From assembly GCA_030615705.1 (NCBI GenBank), contig JAUWYT010000087.1, positions 1 through 6,771 on the forward strand: 6,771 nucleotides of DNA, read 5' to 3'. This document shows positions 1 to 5,557 of the stretch, piece by piece; position 1 is the first letter of the stretch; every line of letters starts with the position of its first letter. A model generated the notes under the pieces. It was given only the letters and a program-made list of their open reading frames with translations. It was not told where the DNA came from and searched no databases. Source of the DNA: Chloroflexota bacterium (GTDB lineage: Bacteria > Chloroflexota > Anaerolineae > VGOG01). A program made the position numbers and the translations under genes.

Positions 1-8
1 GTAGGCGC

Positions 9-53
9 CTCGTTACCTCATTAACTCGTTGCCCCGTCAACTCGTTAACTCAC
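9..53. repeat. Eroded short tandem repeat (ACTCGTT-like units)
   Basis: Variants of the unit AACTCGTT recur here: CTCGTT at 9-14, TTAACTCGTT at 21-30 and CAACTCGTTAACTC at 38-51, with diverged spacers between them. No open reading frame with recognisable content covers it. It looks like a decayed simple repeat that may continue to the left of the window. No function is apparent. Confidence 0.45.
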
Positions 54-70
54 CTGATACGCCTGAGTAC

Positions 71-99
71 TTGACAAAATGGTCTCTCTGGATTATCAT
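71..99 (+). promoter_or_regulatory. Probable sigma70/sigmaA-type promoter for the cooC-like operon
   Basis: A perfect -35 hexamer TTGACA (71-76) is followed after exactly 17 nt by TATCAT (94-99), which matches the -10 consensus at five of six positions. Transcription would begin near 106, giving a leader of roughly 195 nt before the ATG at 301. It is the best promoter-like match noticed in the window and points toward the first plus-strand gene. The leader would include the inverted-repeat element at 132-263. Start site and activity are inferred from the match to consensus only. Confidence 0.6.
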
Positions 100-131
100 T
101 TACTTCGACAGTGTTAGATTCCAGGCCAAGC

Positions 132-263
132 GTCATTGCGAGGAGCACTTCGACGAGCTCAGTGTAAACTCCGCGACGAAGCAATCTCCACCGTTGACAG
201 CAATTGCACCTTGGAGATTGCTTCGCGGAGTTTATCCTGAGGTATCGAAGGGCTCGCAATGAC
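132..263. repeat. Dispersed palindromic repeat element, copy 1
   Basis: The outer arms GTCATTGCGAG (132-142) and CTCGCAATGAC (253-263) are perfect reverse complements. Internal arms also pair: AAACTCCGCG (166-175) with CGCGGAGTTT (224-233), and GAAGCAATCTCCA (178-190) with TGGAGATTGCTTC (212-224). The right half holds the core TCCTGAG...CGAAGG (235-251), and a diverged inverse of it lies near 148-160. The same architecture recurs at 5558-5665. No transposase or clear target duplication is visible, so it is best described as a non-autonomous, MITE-like or REP-like element. Confidence 0.8.
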
Positions 264-300
264 AAATGTAACATTGTCCAGGTAGGCACGGAGCTGGATT

Positions 301-1086
301 ATGACTAGAACCATCGCTGTAGCTGGCAAGGGGGGGACGGGGAAGACGATCGTCTCGGCCTTGCTGATCAAATACATAGTGCAAAACCGTTTAGGCACGG
401 TATTGGCCATTGACGCCGATCCCAGCACTAACCTGAATCTGGCCCTGGGAGTGCCGGTTTACGAGACCGTAGGCGATATCCGCGAGGAGGCACTACAGGA
501 GGTGCAGAGCGGCAGCTCACTGGGAGGCATGAGCAAGCCCGACTACCTTGACCTCAGGATCCAGCAATCTCTGGTAGAGGAGCGCGACTTTGACCTCCTG
601 GCTATGGGCCGCCCTGAGGGCCCCGGCTGCTACTGCGCAGCCAACAACTTCCTGCGCCTCTCCATTGATCGCCTCTCCAAATCCTACGATTACGTGGTCA
701 TAGACAACGAGGCCGGCCTGGAGCACCTCAGCCGCCGCACCACCCGCGACGTAGACCTCCTGCTCACCGTCTCTGATCCTACAATTCGAGCGATTATCGC
801 TGCCGGCAGGGCGGCAAAGCTCATTGGAGAACTGGACACCAGGGTGGGAGATATCCGGCTCATCGTAAACCGGGTGCCAGGAGATGGGTCAGGTGAGTTG
901 AAGCTGGCCCCAGAATTGGAGCAGGCCATCGTCGAAAACGGGCTCAAGCTGATCGGCCTGATCCCAGAGGATCCCACGGTGGGTGAATACGATGCCAAGG
1001 GGCTGCCTTTGATCGAACTGCCCCCTCAGACCCCCGCTCGGCAAGCCATAGAGGAGATCATCAAGTCGCTGGATGGGTTCTCGTGA
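301..1086 (+). CDS. cooC: CooC/AcsF-like nickel-insertion ATPase (P-loop, MinD/ParA superfamily)
   Basis: This is a 261-residue cytoplasmic P-loop ATPase. The N-terminus carries a deviant Walker A motif, KGGTGKT (residues 10-16), with the signature lysine of the MinD/ParA/NifH group. DADPSTNL (38-45) forms switch I and DYVVIDNEAG (130-139) the Walker B region. The decisive feature is the CYC pair (C110, C112) within GPGCYCAANN. In characterised CooC proteins this CxC binds metal at the dimer interface. The family drives ATP-dependent nickel insertion into carbon monoxide dehydrogenase, or into acetyl-CoA synthase (CooC/AcsF). GGAG at 290-293 sits 7 nt before the ATG, supporting this start. 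The stop lies 13 nt before the radical SAM start, so the two genes are probably cotranscribed. The client enzyme is not in the window, so CODH versus ACS remains open. Confidence 0.88.
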   Translation: MTRTIAVAGKGGTGKTIVSALLIKYIVQNRLGTVLAIDADPSTNLNLALGVPVYETVGDIREEALQEVQSGSSLGGMSKPDYLDLRIQQSLVEERDFDLLAMGRPEGPGCYCAANNFLRLSIDRLSKSYDYVVIDNEAGLEHLSRRTTRDVDLLLTVSDPTIRAIIAAGRAAKLIGELDTRVGDIRLIVNRVPGDGSGELKLAPELEQAIVENGLKLIGLIPEDPTVGEYDAKGLPLIELPPQTPARQAIEEIIKSLDGFS

Positions 1087-1087
1087 T

Positions 1088-1094
1088 GGAGGGG
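1088..1094 (+). promoter_or_regulatory. Ribosome binding site that decides the radical SAM start
   Basis: GGAGGGG lies 5 nt before the ATG at 1100. An earlier in-frame ATG at 1073 overlaps the cooC-like gene and would add nine residues with no family-like character. The strong site and the shift to family-like sequence just after 1100 favour the later start. Confidence 0.75.
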
Positions 1095-1099
1095 TTGCG

Positions 1100-2122
1100 A
1101 TGAAGGAAGCGATGTTGTACGAAAAGCTGGACGACAACCGCGTGCGGTGCAATCTCTGCGCCCATCGCTGCCTCGTCAAAGATGGGAAACGAGGGATCTG
1201 CCTGGTGAGGGAGAACCGCGATGGCACCATCTACACCCTGGTCTACGGGCGGACCATCTCGCAAGCCGTGGACCCCGTGGAGAAGAAGCCCCTTTTTAAC
1301 TTCTACCCTGGCACCACCGCTTTCTCAGTAGCCACTGTGGGCTGTAACTTTCGCTGTGATTTCTGCCAGAACTGGCAGATCTCCCAGGCGGTGCGAGACG
1401 AGCACCTGATTCTGGGTCGGGAGGCCACCCCGGCGCAACTGGTAGCCACGGCTAAGCGCTACGGCTGCCGCAGCATCGCCTACACTTATACCGAGCCCAC
1501 CATCTTCACCGAGTACGCCTACGATACGGCTAAGCTGGCTCACCAGGCGGGGATAGCCAACATCTACGTCACCAACGGCTACATGACGGCTGGCGCTGGG
1601 GAGATGCTGGAGGCCTTCGACCCCTACTTGGACGCAGCCAACGTTGACCTCAAGGCCTGGAGCGACGAGTTCTATCGCAAGTACTGTGGGGCACGGCTGC
1701 AGCCCGTCTTAGACAGCCTCAGAAAGATGAAGGAGTTGGGCGTCTGGGTAGAGGTGACAACGTTAGTCATCCCCACGCTGAACGATTCAGACGAGGAGCT
1801 CCGGCAGATCGCCGGGTTCATCGCCCAGGAGCTAGGAGTGGAGACGCCCTGGCACATCAGCCGTTTCCATCCCAGCTATAAACTCACAAACAAGCCCCGC
1901 ACCCCGATAACCACCCTCAACCGGGCGCAAGAGATCGGGCTGGCGGCGGGCCTGCGCTACGTCTACCAGGGCAACGTGCCCGGCAGCGAGGGCGAGAACA
2001 CTTTCTGCTACAAGTGCGGGAAGCTGCTCATCGGCCGCTACGGGTATCGAATCATGGAATCTCACATCAAAGACTCCAAATGCGCTAACTGCGGGGTCGA
2101 GATAGACGGTATGGGCCTCTAA
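1100..2122 (+). CDS. amrS: AmmeMemoRadiSam-system radical SAM enzyme (AmrS/PflA-like)
   Basis: The product is 340 residues. The N-terminus has a cysteine cluster (C17, C20, C24, C34) within the CNLCAHRC...GxC pattern. The radical SAM signature CNFRCDFC follows, with C82, C86 and C89 in CxxxCxxC spacing to hold the [4Fe-4S] cluster and S-adenosylmethionine. Further family landmarks are TYTEPT (129-134), DLKAW (183-187) and a WHISRFHP stretch (251-258). The C-terminus has two CxxC pairs (C303/C306 and C328/C331), a probable zinc ribbon. The whole layout matches the AmmeMemoRadiSam radical SAM family, related to pyruvate formate-lyase activating enzymes. Its partners AMMECR1 and Memo are not in the window. 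The substrate is unknown to me; the family is often annotated as a glycyl-radical activase by homology only. The upstream cooC-like gene is 13 nt away, suggesting one transcript. Confidence 0.88.
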   Translation: MKEAMLYEKLDDNRVRCNLCAHRCLVKDGKRGICLVRENRDGTIYTLVYGRTISQAVDPVEKKPLFNFYPGTTAFSVATVGCNFRCDFCQNWQISQAVRDEHLILGREATPAQLVATAKRYGCRSIAYTYTEPTIFTEYAYDTAKLAHQAGIANIYVTNGYMTAGAGEMLEAFDPYLDAANVDLKAWSDEFYRKYCGARLQPVLDSLRKMKELGVWVEVTTLVIPTLNDSDEELRQIAGFIAQELGVETPWHISRFHPSYKLTNKPRTPITTLNRAQEIGLAAGLRYVYQGNVPGSEGENTFCYKCGKLLIGRYGYRIMESHIKDSKCANCGVEIDGMGL

Positions 2123-2147
2123 GTTGGTACGGGTGGTAAACGTCCAG

Positions 2148-2164
2148 CTAGACTTCCGAAGTCT
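2148..2164. repeat. Short palindromic repeat (AGACTTCCGAAGTCT), left copy
   Basis: The 15-mer AGACTTCCGAAGTCT (2150-2164), preceded by CT, is self-complementary apart from its centre base. It is the exact reverse complement of the 15-mer at 2235-2249, also preceded by CT. It lies 27 nt after the radical SAM stop and has no T-tract, so it is not a convincing intrinsic terminator on its own. Confidence 0.7.
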
Positions 2165-2221
2165 CCACAGGCCCTCGCAGATGAAGGCCAGTTGACCGTT
2201 CTTGAACGCATTCTATTGGGC

Positions 2222-2256
2222 AGAGTTGAGCCCTAGACTTCGGAAGTCTTAACTCT
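2222..2256. repeat. Short palindromic repeat, right copy, with flanking stem
   Basis: The 15-mer AGACTTCGGAAGTCT (2235-2249) is the inverse partner of the copy at 2150-2164. AGAGTT (2222-2227) and AACTCT (2251-2256) are also complementary and enclose it, so a longer interrupted stem can form. It ends about 17 nt before the Nudix ATG, so an RNA structure here would sit close to that gene's ribosome binding site. Between the copies (2165-2221) I see no gene and no convincing promoter. Confidence 0.6.
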
Positions 2257-2272
2257 CTCTTGGAGTGAAATC

Positions 2273-2743
2273 ATGCCCAGGATCAAGACCAAGTTTCAGC
2301 TCTCAGCAGGGGGAGTGATTTTCAGGGAAAGCGAAGGCATCGAGGTGGCCCTCATCGCCACCAAAGGGGGAGAGGTTTGGGGGCTGCCCAAGGGGCTAGT
2401 TGAGAGAGAAAGAAAAGAGCCTTTGGAAGAGGCAGCCCTTCGCGAGGTGCAGGAGGAGACGGGCCTCGTCGGCCGGGTTATGGAGCGGATTGACAAGATA
2501 GAGTATTGGTACCGTTGGGAGGAGAACAACGAACCGGTTCGCTATCACAAAATCGTCTATTTCTTCCTCATCGAGCATCAGGGAGGGGACATCAGGAATC
2601 ACGACTTCGAGGTAGACGAGGTCCGTTGGTTCGCACTGGCAGAAGCTGAGAGGGTGGCTTCTTACGAAAGCGAGCGGGAGATCCTGCACAAAACCGGCGA
2701 ACTTCTAGCCAAGCGCCGTCAAAAGCGAAACTATAGGAGGTGA
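2273..2743 (+). CDS. Nudix hydrolase
   Basis: This is a 156-residue single-domain protein. It opens with SAGGVIFR (11-18), typical of the Nudix first strand, then WGLPKG (36-41). The Nudix box catalytic helix ends REVQEETGL (57-65), in which E58, E61 and E62 are the expected metal ligands. Such enzymes hydrolyse nucleoside diphosphates linked to another moiety, such as ADP-ribose, dinucleoside polyphosphates or oxidised nucleotides. The sequence does not fix which. The WGLPKG start resembles diadenosine polyphosphate hydrolase-type members. One oddity is that the glycine of the box (G41) is seven residues from the next glutamate (E49), against five in the consensus. The C-terminus is strongly basic (KRRQKRNYRR). 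GGAG at 2262-2265 precedes the ATG. The gene ends 9 nt before the PDZ gene and is probably cotranscribed with it. Confidence 0.87.
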   Translation: MPRIKTKFQLSAGGVIFRESEGIEVALIATKGGEVWGLPKGLVERERKEPLEEAALREVQEETGLVGRVMERIDKIEYWYRWEENNEPVRYHKIVYFFLIEHQGGDIRNHDFEVDEVRWFALAEAERVASYESEREILHKTGELLAKRRQKRNYRR

Positions 2744-2746
2744 TCA
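2735..2746 (+). promoter_or_regulatory. Extended Shine-Dalgarno overlapping the Nudix stop codon
   Basis: AGGAGGTGATCA contains an 11-base match (AGGAGGTGATC) to the anti-Shine-Dalgarno end of 16S rRNA. It spans the last two Nudix codons and its TGA stop (2741-2743), and ends 6 nt before the PDZ gene's ATG at 2753. This implies close translational coupling. Confidence 0.7.
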
Positions 2747-2752
2747 AGTCAG

Positions 2753-3295
2753 ATGGAGGATAAGGGTAAACTCTACACCGTTACGGTGCTGATCGCCCTT
2801 GCGGGCGTCTTGGTGAGCCTGATCGTCAGTTGCTTTGCTGGGGGCATAGCGGGCTACTGGATAGGCCGTCGCCAGGCGCGGGTGGTCGCTGAGAAGCTAC
2901 TTCAAGAACTTCAAGAACGAGAAGGCATTGAGCGCCCTCAATTGATCGTTCCTCCTGAGCTTTTCGAGGAAGAATTCGAGCTCTTCAGGAGGAGGCTTTC
3001 CGGCGCTGTGGTGCGGTACGTGGAACCCGGAAGCCCAGCCGATGAAGCGGGTCTGGAAGAAGGGGATGTCATCACCGCCGTGGACGGCCGGGAAGTAGAC
3101 AGAGATCACCCCCTGGACCAGCTCATCCGCCGCTACAAATCCGGCGACAGAGTGGAGATCACCTACTGGCGAGGTGACCAGGAGCACGAGGTAAGGGTGC
3201 GTTTGGGCGAGCACCCCGAGGAAAAGGGCAGGGCTTATCTGGGGATACGCTTCACGTCCCTTTTTATGCAGTTCTTCGAGAAGCCGGAAGATTAG
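2753..3295 (+). CDS. Membrane-anchored PDZ-domain protein
   Basis: The product is 180 residues. An N-terminal hydrophobic segment (about 9-38, glycine-rich at its end) is a single membrane anchor or uncleaved signal. The basic GRRQAR follows. A charged, probably helical linker (about 43-80) leads to a PDZ domain (about 83-152) recognisable by VVRYVEPGSPADEAGLEEGD and ITAVDGREV. This is the HtrA/DegP-like PDZ pattern. No protease domain and no catalytic Ser/His/Asp set is present, so it is a binding or scaffold protein rather than a protease. PDZ domains usually bind C-terminal peptides. The basic stretch after the anchor would favour a cytoplasmic C-terminus by the positive-inside rule, but most bacterial PDZ proteins of this type face outward, so topology is uncertain. 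Translation is probably coupled to the Nudix gene. The partner is unknown. Confidence 0.75.
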   Translation: MEDKGKLYTVTVLIALAGVLVSLIVSCFAGGIAGYWIGRRQARVVAEKLLQELQEREGIERPQLIVPPELFEEEFELFRRRLSGAVVRYVEPGSPADEAGLEEGDVITAVDGREVDRDHPLDQLIRRYKSGDRVEITYWRGDQEHEVRVRLGEHPEEKGRAYLGIRFTSLFMQFFEKPED

Positions 3296-3298
3296 AAA

Positions 3299-3324
3299 AG
3301 CCTACGAATGGAACTTCGCAGGCT
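3299..3324 (-). terminator. Hairpin 1 of 4; possible terminator for the minus-strand importer operon
   Basis: AGCCTACGAA (3299-3308) and TTCGCAGGCT (3315-3324) pair with one mismatch around a six-base loop. Read on the minus strand the stem is followed by TTTTC, as expected of an intrinsic terminator for genes converging from the right. It begins four bases after the PDZ gene's stop. Confidence 0.5.
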
Positions 3325-3333
3325 AAAAGCCAA

Positions 3334-3353
3334 AGTCGGCTAGAAAGCCGACT
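3334..3353. terminator. Hairpin 2 of 4, perfect 8-bp stem
   Basis: AGTCGGCT (3334-3341) and AGCCGACT (3346-3353) pair perfectly around the tetraloop AGAA. On the minus strand the stem is followed by TTTGGCTTTT, a broken T-run, so it could help terminate the importer transcript. Confidence 0.5.
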
Positions 3354-3355
3354 CC

Positions 3356-3381
3356 CGGGAGTGCGCCAAGGCGCACTCCCG
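3356..3381. repeat. Hairpin 3 of 4, perfect 12-bp GC-rich stem
   Basis: CGGGAGTGCGCC (3356-3367) and GGCGCACTCCCG (3370-3381) are perfect reverse complements separated by AA. A 12-base perfect palindrome, ACTCCCGGGAGT (3351-3362), links this stem to the previous one, so alternative pairings are possible. On the plus strand it is followed by CTTTTGG. Confidence 0.65.
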
Positions 3382-3387
3382 CTTTTG

Positions 3388-3416
3388 GCATGGGGATTTC
3401 CATCCCCATGCTTTTT
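3388..3416 (+). terminator. Hairpin 4 of 4; probable Rho-independent terminator for the plus-strand genes
   Basis: GCATGGGGAT (3388-3397) and ATCCCCATGC (3402-3411) form a perfect 10-bp stem with loop TTCC. TTTTT follows directly (3412-3416). This is a textbook intrinsic terminator layout, about 90 nt after the PDZ gene's stop. From here to the ATPase stop at 3465 I see nothing further. Confidence 0.75.
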
Positions 3417-3464
3417 GCTCCGACTGGCCCAAATCATCGCCCACAACCTCGGAGGTCACGGCGG

Positions 3465-4265
3465 CTACGTAAGAGGCAGAATGACGACCTGGGGGGTATG
3501 GTGGGTGGGGTGCTGCTGCACCTGCACATCGGCCCGGAAGACCTCACGGATGCTTTCCTCGCGCAGCACCTCGGCTGGGCTGCCATTGGCTACCACCTGC
3601 CCCCTATCTAGCAAGATGAGGCGATCGAAATAAAGGGCGGCCAGGTTCAGGTCGTGCATGGTGGCGAATACGGTCAGACGTTCCCGGCGATTGAGGCGCT
3701 TGATCAGCTCCAGGATCTCGACTTGATGATTTATGTCGAGGTGAACAGTCGGCTCGTCGAGGAGAAGGATCTCGGGCTCCTGAGCCAGGGCCATAGCGAT
3801 AATGACCCGCTGTTTTTCGCCACCTGATAACTCGCTGAAGGGCCTTTCTGCCAGGACCGAGGTAGCAGTCAGCTCCATTTTCTCCGCCACCACCTGGCGG
3901 TCACGGGGCCCCGCACCCAGGATGGGCCGTACGTGCGGTGTGCGGCCCATCATTACCATCTCGTAGGCGCTGAAGGCGAAGGGCATGGCGAGCTCCTGGG
4001 GCACCACCGCCACCCGCTGGGCTATCCGGCGCCGGTCGAAGGTGCGTATGTCCTGCCCATCCAGATACACCTTACCTCGGTTGGGCACCAGAAGGCCACT
4101 CAAAACCCTGAGAAGCGTGGTCTTACCCGAGCCGTTAGGCCCGATGAGGCCCACCAGCTCACCCGCCCCCAGTTCGAGGCTCACCTCTCGCAAGACCAGG
4201 CCATCATTTTCGTAGTAGCAGAAATCAACCCCTGCAGCCTCAAGTGCAGCAGAATTTCCCCGCAT
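3465..4265 (-). CDS. ABC importer ATPase, cobalamin/Fe3+-siderophore type (BtuD/FepC-like)
   Basis: The product is a 266-residue cytoplasmic nucleotide-binding subunit. All motifs are present and in order: Walker A GPNGSGKTT (42-50), Q-loop Q90 in VVPQE, signature LSGGE (146-150), Walker B ILLLDEP (166-172), D-loop HLD (175-177) and switch histidine H204 in TMHDLN. The sequence after the Q-loop and the short C-terminal tail match the iron-chelate/vitamin B12 importer branch, which pairs with FecCD-type permeases. The permease lies directly upstream on the same strand. On that strand AGAAGGA and GAGGG precede the ATG. The intergenic gap to the permease is 126 nt and holds a strong palindrome. 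It is the last gene of the operon, ending next to a hairpin array. The transported substrate cannot be decided from the ATPase. Confidence 0.92.
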   Translation of the reverse strand: MRGNSAALEAAGVDFCYYENDGLVLREVSLELGAGELVGLIGPNGSGKTTLLRVLSGLLVPNRGKVYLDGQDIRTFDRRRIAQRVAVVPQELAMPFAFSAYEMVMMGRTPHVRPILGAGPRDRQVVAEKMELTATSVLAERPFSELSGGEKQRVIIAMALAQEPEILLLDEPTVHLDINHQVEILELIKRLNRRERLTVFATMHDLNLAALYFDRLILLDRGQVVANGSPAEVLREESIREVFRADVQVQQHPTHHTPQVVILPLT

Positions 4266-4301
4266 TTCCCTCGTTTCCTTCTGCCCTCTCCCTCCCCCCT
4301 A

Positions 4302-4337
4302 CCCCCTCCCTCTCCCGAAATCGGGAGAGGGAGGGGG
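4302..4337. repeat. Perfect 17-bp GC-rich inverted repeat between ATPase and permease genes
   Basis: The arms at 4302-4318 (CCCCCTCCCTCTCCCGA) and 4321-4337 are perfect reverse complements separated by AA. The flank at 4283-4301 is also pyrimidine-rich, so the minus strand carries several G-runs that might form a G-quadruplex. It has no T-tract on the minus strand that would make it an efficient terminator. It looks like another dispersed intergenic repeat. It could stabilise or attenuate the transcript between the two genes. Confidence 0.75.
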
Positions 4338-4391
4338 TGCACAAAGTGCGGGGGCTTCACCGTGAGCTCAGCCGAACGGTGGGTGAGGGCC

Positions 4392-5474
4392 CTAAAACAC
4401 ATACTCCCTTTTACTGCGCCTCAGCAGGTAGATGAAGAACGGTGCGCCGATCATGGCCGTGATGATCCCCACCGGTATCTCGGCCGGTGCCAGGAGCAAG
4501 CGGGCCACCAGGTCGGCCAGGACAAGGAAGAGACTGCCCATCAGGGTGGAAGCAGGCAAAAGCAGACGGTGATCCGGCCCGAAGATCAGGCGCGCCACGT
4601 GGGGCACCACCAGGCCGATGAAGCCCACCAAGCCGCTGACTGAGACCGCCGCCCCCGTCAACAGCGAGCCCAGCATGAGTAACACCAGCTTGCGCCGTTC
4701 CACGTTCACGCCCAAGTAGGCCGCCTGTTCCTCCCCCAGCAGGAAGGCGTTCAGGTCGTTGGCCAGGGTGTAGGCTGCTATGACCCCGGCCACGATCAAA
4801 GGCACGACGATGCGCAACTGGAGCCAACTGCTGGCCGTCACTCCCCCCATGGTCCAGAGCACTACCCGCCGCAGCGTGTGGCCGCTGACCAGCATCAGGA
4901 AGGACATCACGGCGGCCAACATGGAGCTGAAGGCAAAGCCCGCCAGGAGCAGGGTGGTGACGGGCGTGCGCGGCCCCACCCGGGCGATGTTGTAGACCAC
5001 CAGGACGGTCACCAGGGCCCCGGCGAAGGCAGCCAGAGGCACCAGGGTGAAGCCCAACCAGACCACCTGGATGGGCAGGAGCAGGGCTATGGTGGCGCCC
5101 AGGGCCGCCCCGCCCGAAGTGCCGATGATGTAGGGATCGGCCATGGGGTTACGCAGCAATCCCTGGAAGACAGCCCCCGCCGCGGCCAGAGCCCCTCCCA
5201 CCACCACTGCCGTGACCACCCGTGGGAGGCGAATCTGGAAGATGATGACCTCCGCCTGGATTGTACTGATCCCAGCGGTGTCCTGAGCGCGTCGAAGGAT
5301 CGAAGTATCTGACCAACTGGGGGGCAAGCTGACACCTGGCAGGCGGGCTATCAGCATCCTGGCCACCTCGCTAAAGGGTATGGCCACCGCCCCCAACGAG
5401 ATAGCCACAACTACACAACCCACCAAGGCGACAGCAAGGACGAGGATGACGACGATAGGATTACAGCGTTTCAA
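4392..5474 (-). CDS. ABC importer permease, FecCD family (BtuC/FepD-like)
   Basis: This is a 360-residue polytopic inner-membrane protein, somewhat longer than usual for the family, with about ten hydrophobic segments. Landmarks are RLPR (82-85), GLLRNPMADP (105-114), the cytoplasmic-loop motif GEEQAAYLGV (247-256) that contacts the ATPase, GFIGLVVPH (284-292), GPDHR (299-303) and EIPVG (332-336). I place the start at the TTG of 5474 because AAGGG on the minus strand (5486-5482) lies 7 nt upstream. A TTG two codons earlier (5480) would leave only one base of spacing. Residues 59-65 (ILRRAQD) are encoded by a dispersed-repeat core and lie in a loop of normally variable sequence, before the conserved IRLPR. 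No frameshift results. It pairs with the ATPase downstream and the binding protein upstream. Confidence 0.92.
   Translation of the reverse strand: MKRCNPIVVILVLAVALVGCVVVAISLGAVAIPFSEVARMLIARLPGVSLPPSWSDTSILRRAQDTAGISTIQAEVIIFQIRLPRVVTAVVVGGALAAAGAVFQGLLRNPMADPYIIGTSGGAALGATIALLLPIQVVWLGFTLVPLAAFAGALVTVLVVYNIARVGPRTPVTTLLLAGFAFSSMLAAVMSFLMLVSGHTLRRVVLWTMGGVTASSWLQLRIVVPLIVAGVIAAYTLANDLNAFLLGEEQAAYLGVNVERRKLVLLMLGSLLTGAAVSVSGLVGFIGLVVPHVARLIFGPDHRLLLPASTLMGSLFLVLADLVARLLLAPAEIPVGIITAMIGAPFFIYLLRRSKREYVF
5281..5300. repeat. Repeat core inside the permease coding sequence
   Basis: TCCTGAGCGCGTCGAAGGAT shares the TCCTGAG...CGAAGG pattern with 235-251 and 5633-5650, where it belongs to intergenic palindromic elements. 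Read on the minus strand it encodes ILRRAQD in frame with the permease. The non-homologous segment probably extends to about 5264-5310, but its ends cannot be fixed without aligned homologues. Confidence 0.6.
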
Positions 5475-5557
5475 AACCAATCCCTTCTTCAGTGTTGCAG
5501 TGTCTCAGAGCGTGTCTGAAAAATGGCAGGTCAGGCCATTCATCGTGCTATTGGAGT

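Noticed and set aside
29..262. Small open frames on both strands over the left intergenic region
   Set aside because: They translate the inverted-repeat element; the pattern LLRGVYPE...SKG is the usual product of reading such repeats, not a protein family.
132..263. CRISPR array or tRNA-like structure in the repeats
   Set aside because: There are no evenly spaced direct repeats with unique spacers, and no cloverleaf with the conserved T-arm; the structure is a single interrupted palindrome.
1073..1099. Upstream ATG start for the radical SAM gene, overlapping the cooC-like gene
   Set aside because: It lacks a good Shine-Dalgarno and adds MGSRDGGVA, which is not family-like; the ATG at 1100 has GGAGGGG at 5-nt spacing.
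2192..2219. Possible promoter TTGACC with TATTGG before the Nudix gene
   Set aside because: The spacing is 16 nt, but the -10 matches only three of six positions. Too weak to call, although a promoter somewhere in this 150-bp gap is plausible.
4283..4337. Terminator between permease and ATPase genes
   Set aside because: The palindrome is very strong, but no T-run follows on the minus strand and the downstream gene belongs to the same transporter, so full termination is unlikely.
3933..4643. Long plus-strand open frame (236 codons) opposite the ATPase and permease genes
   Set aside because: It is antisense to clear ABC transporter genes, crosses the intergenic palindrome, and its translation is low-complexity and rich in His, Gln and Pro with no domain.
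4878..5312. Plus-strand open frame (144 codons) opposite the permease
   Set aside because: The translation is dominated by G/Q/H/D runs, typical of an antisense shadow of a GC-rich membrane protein gene.
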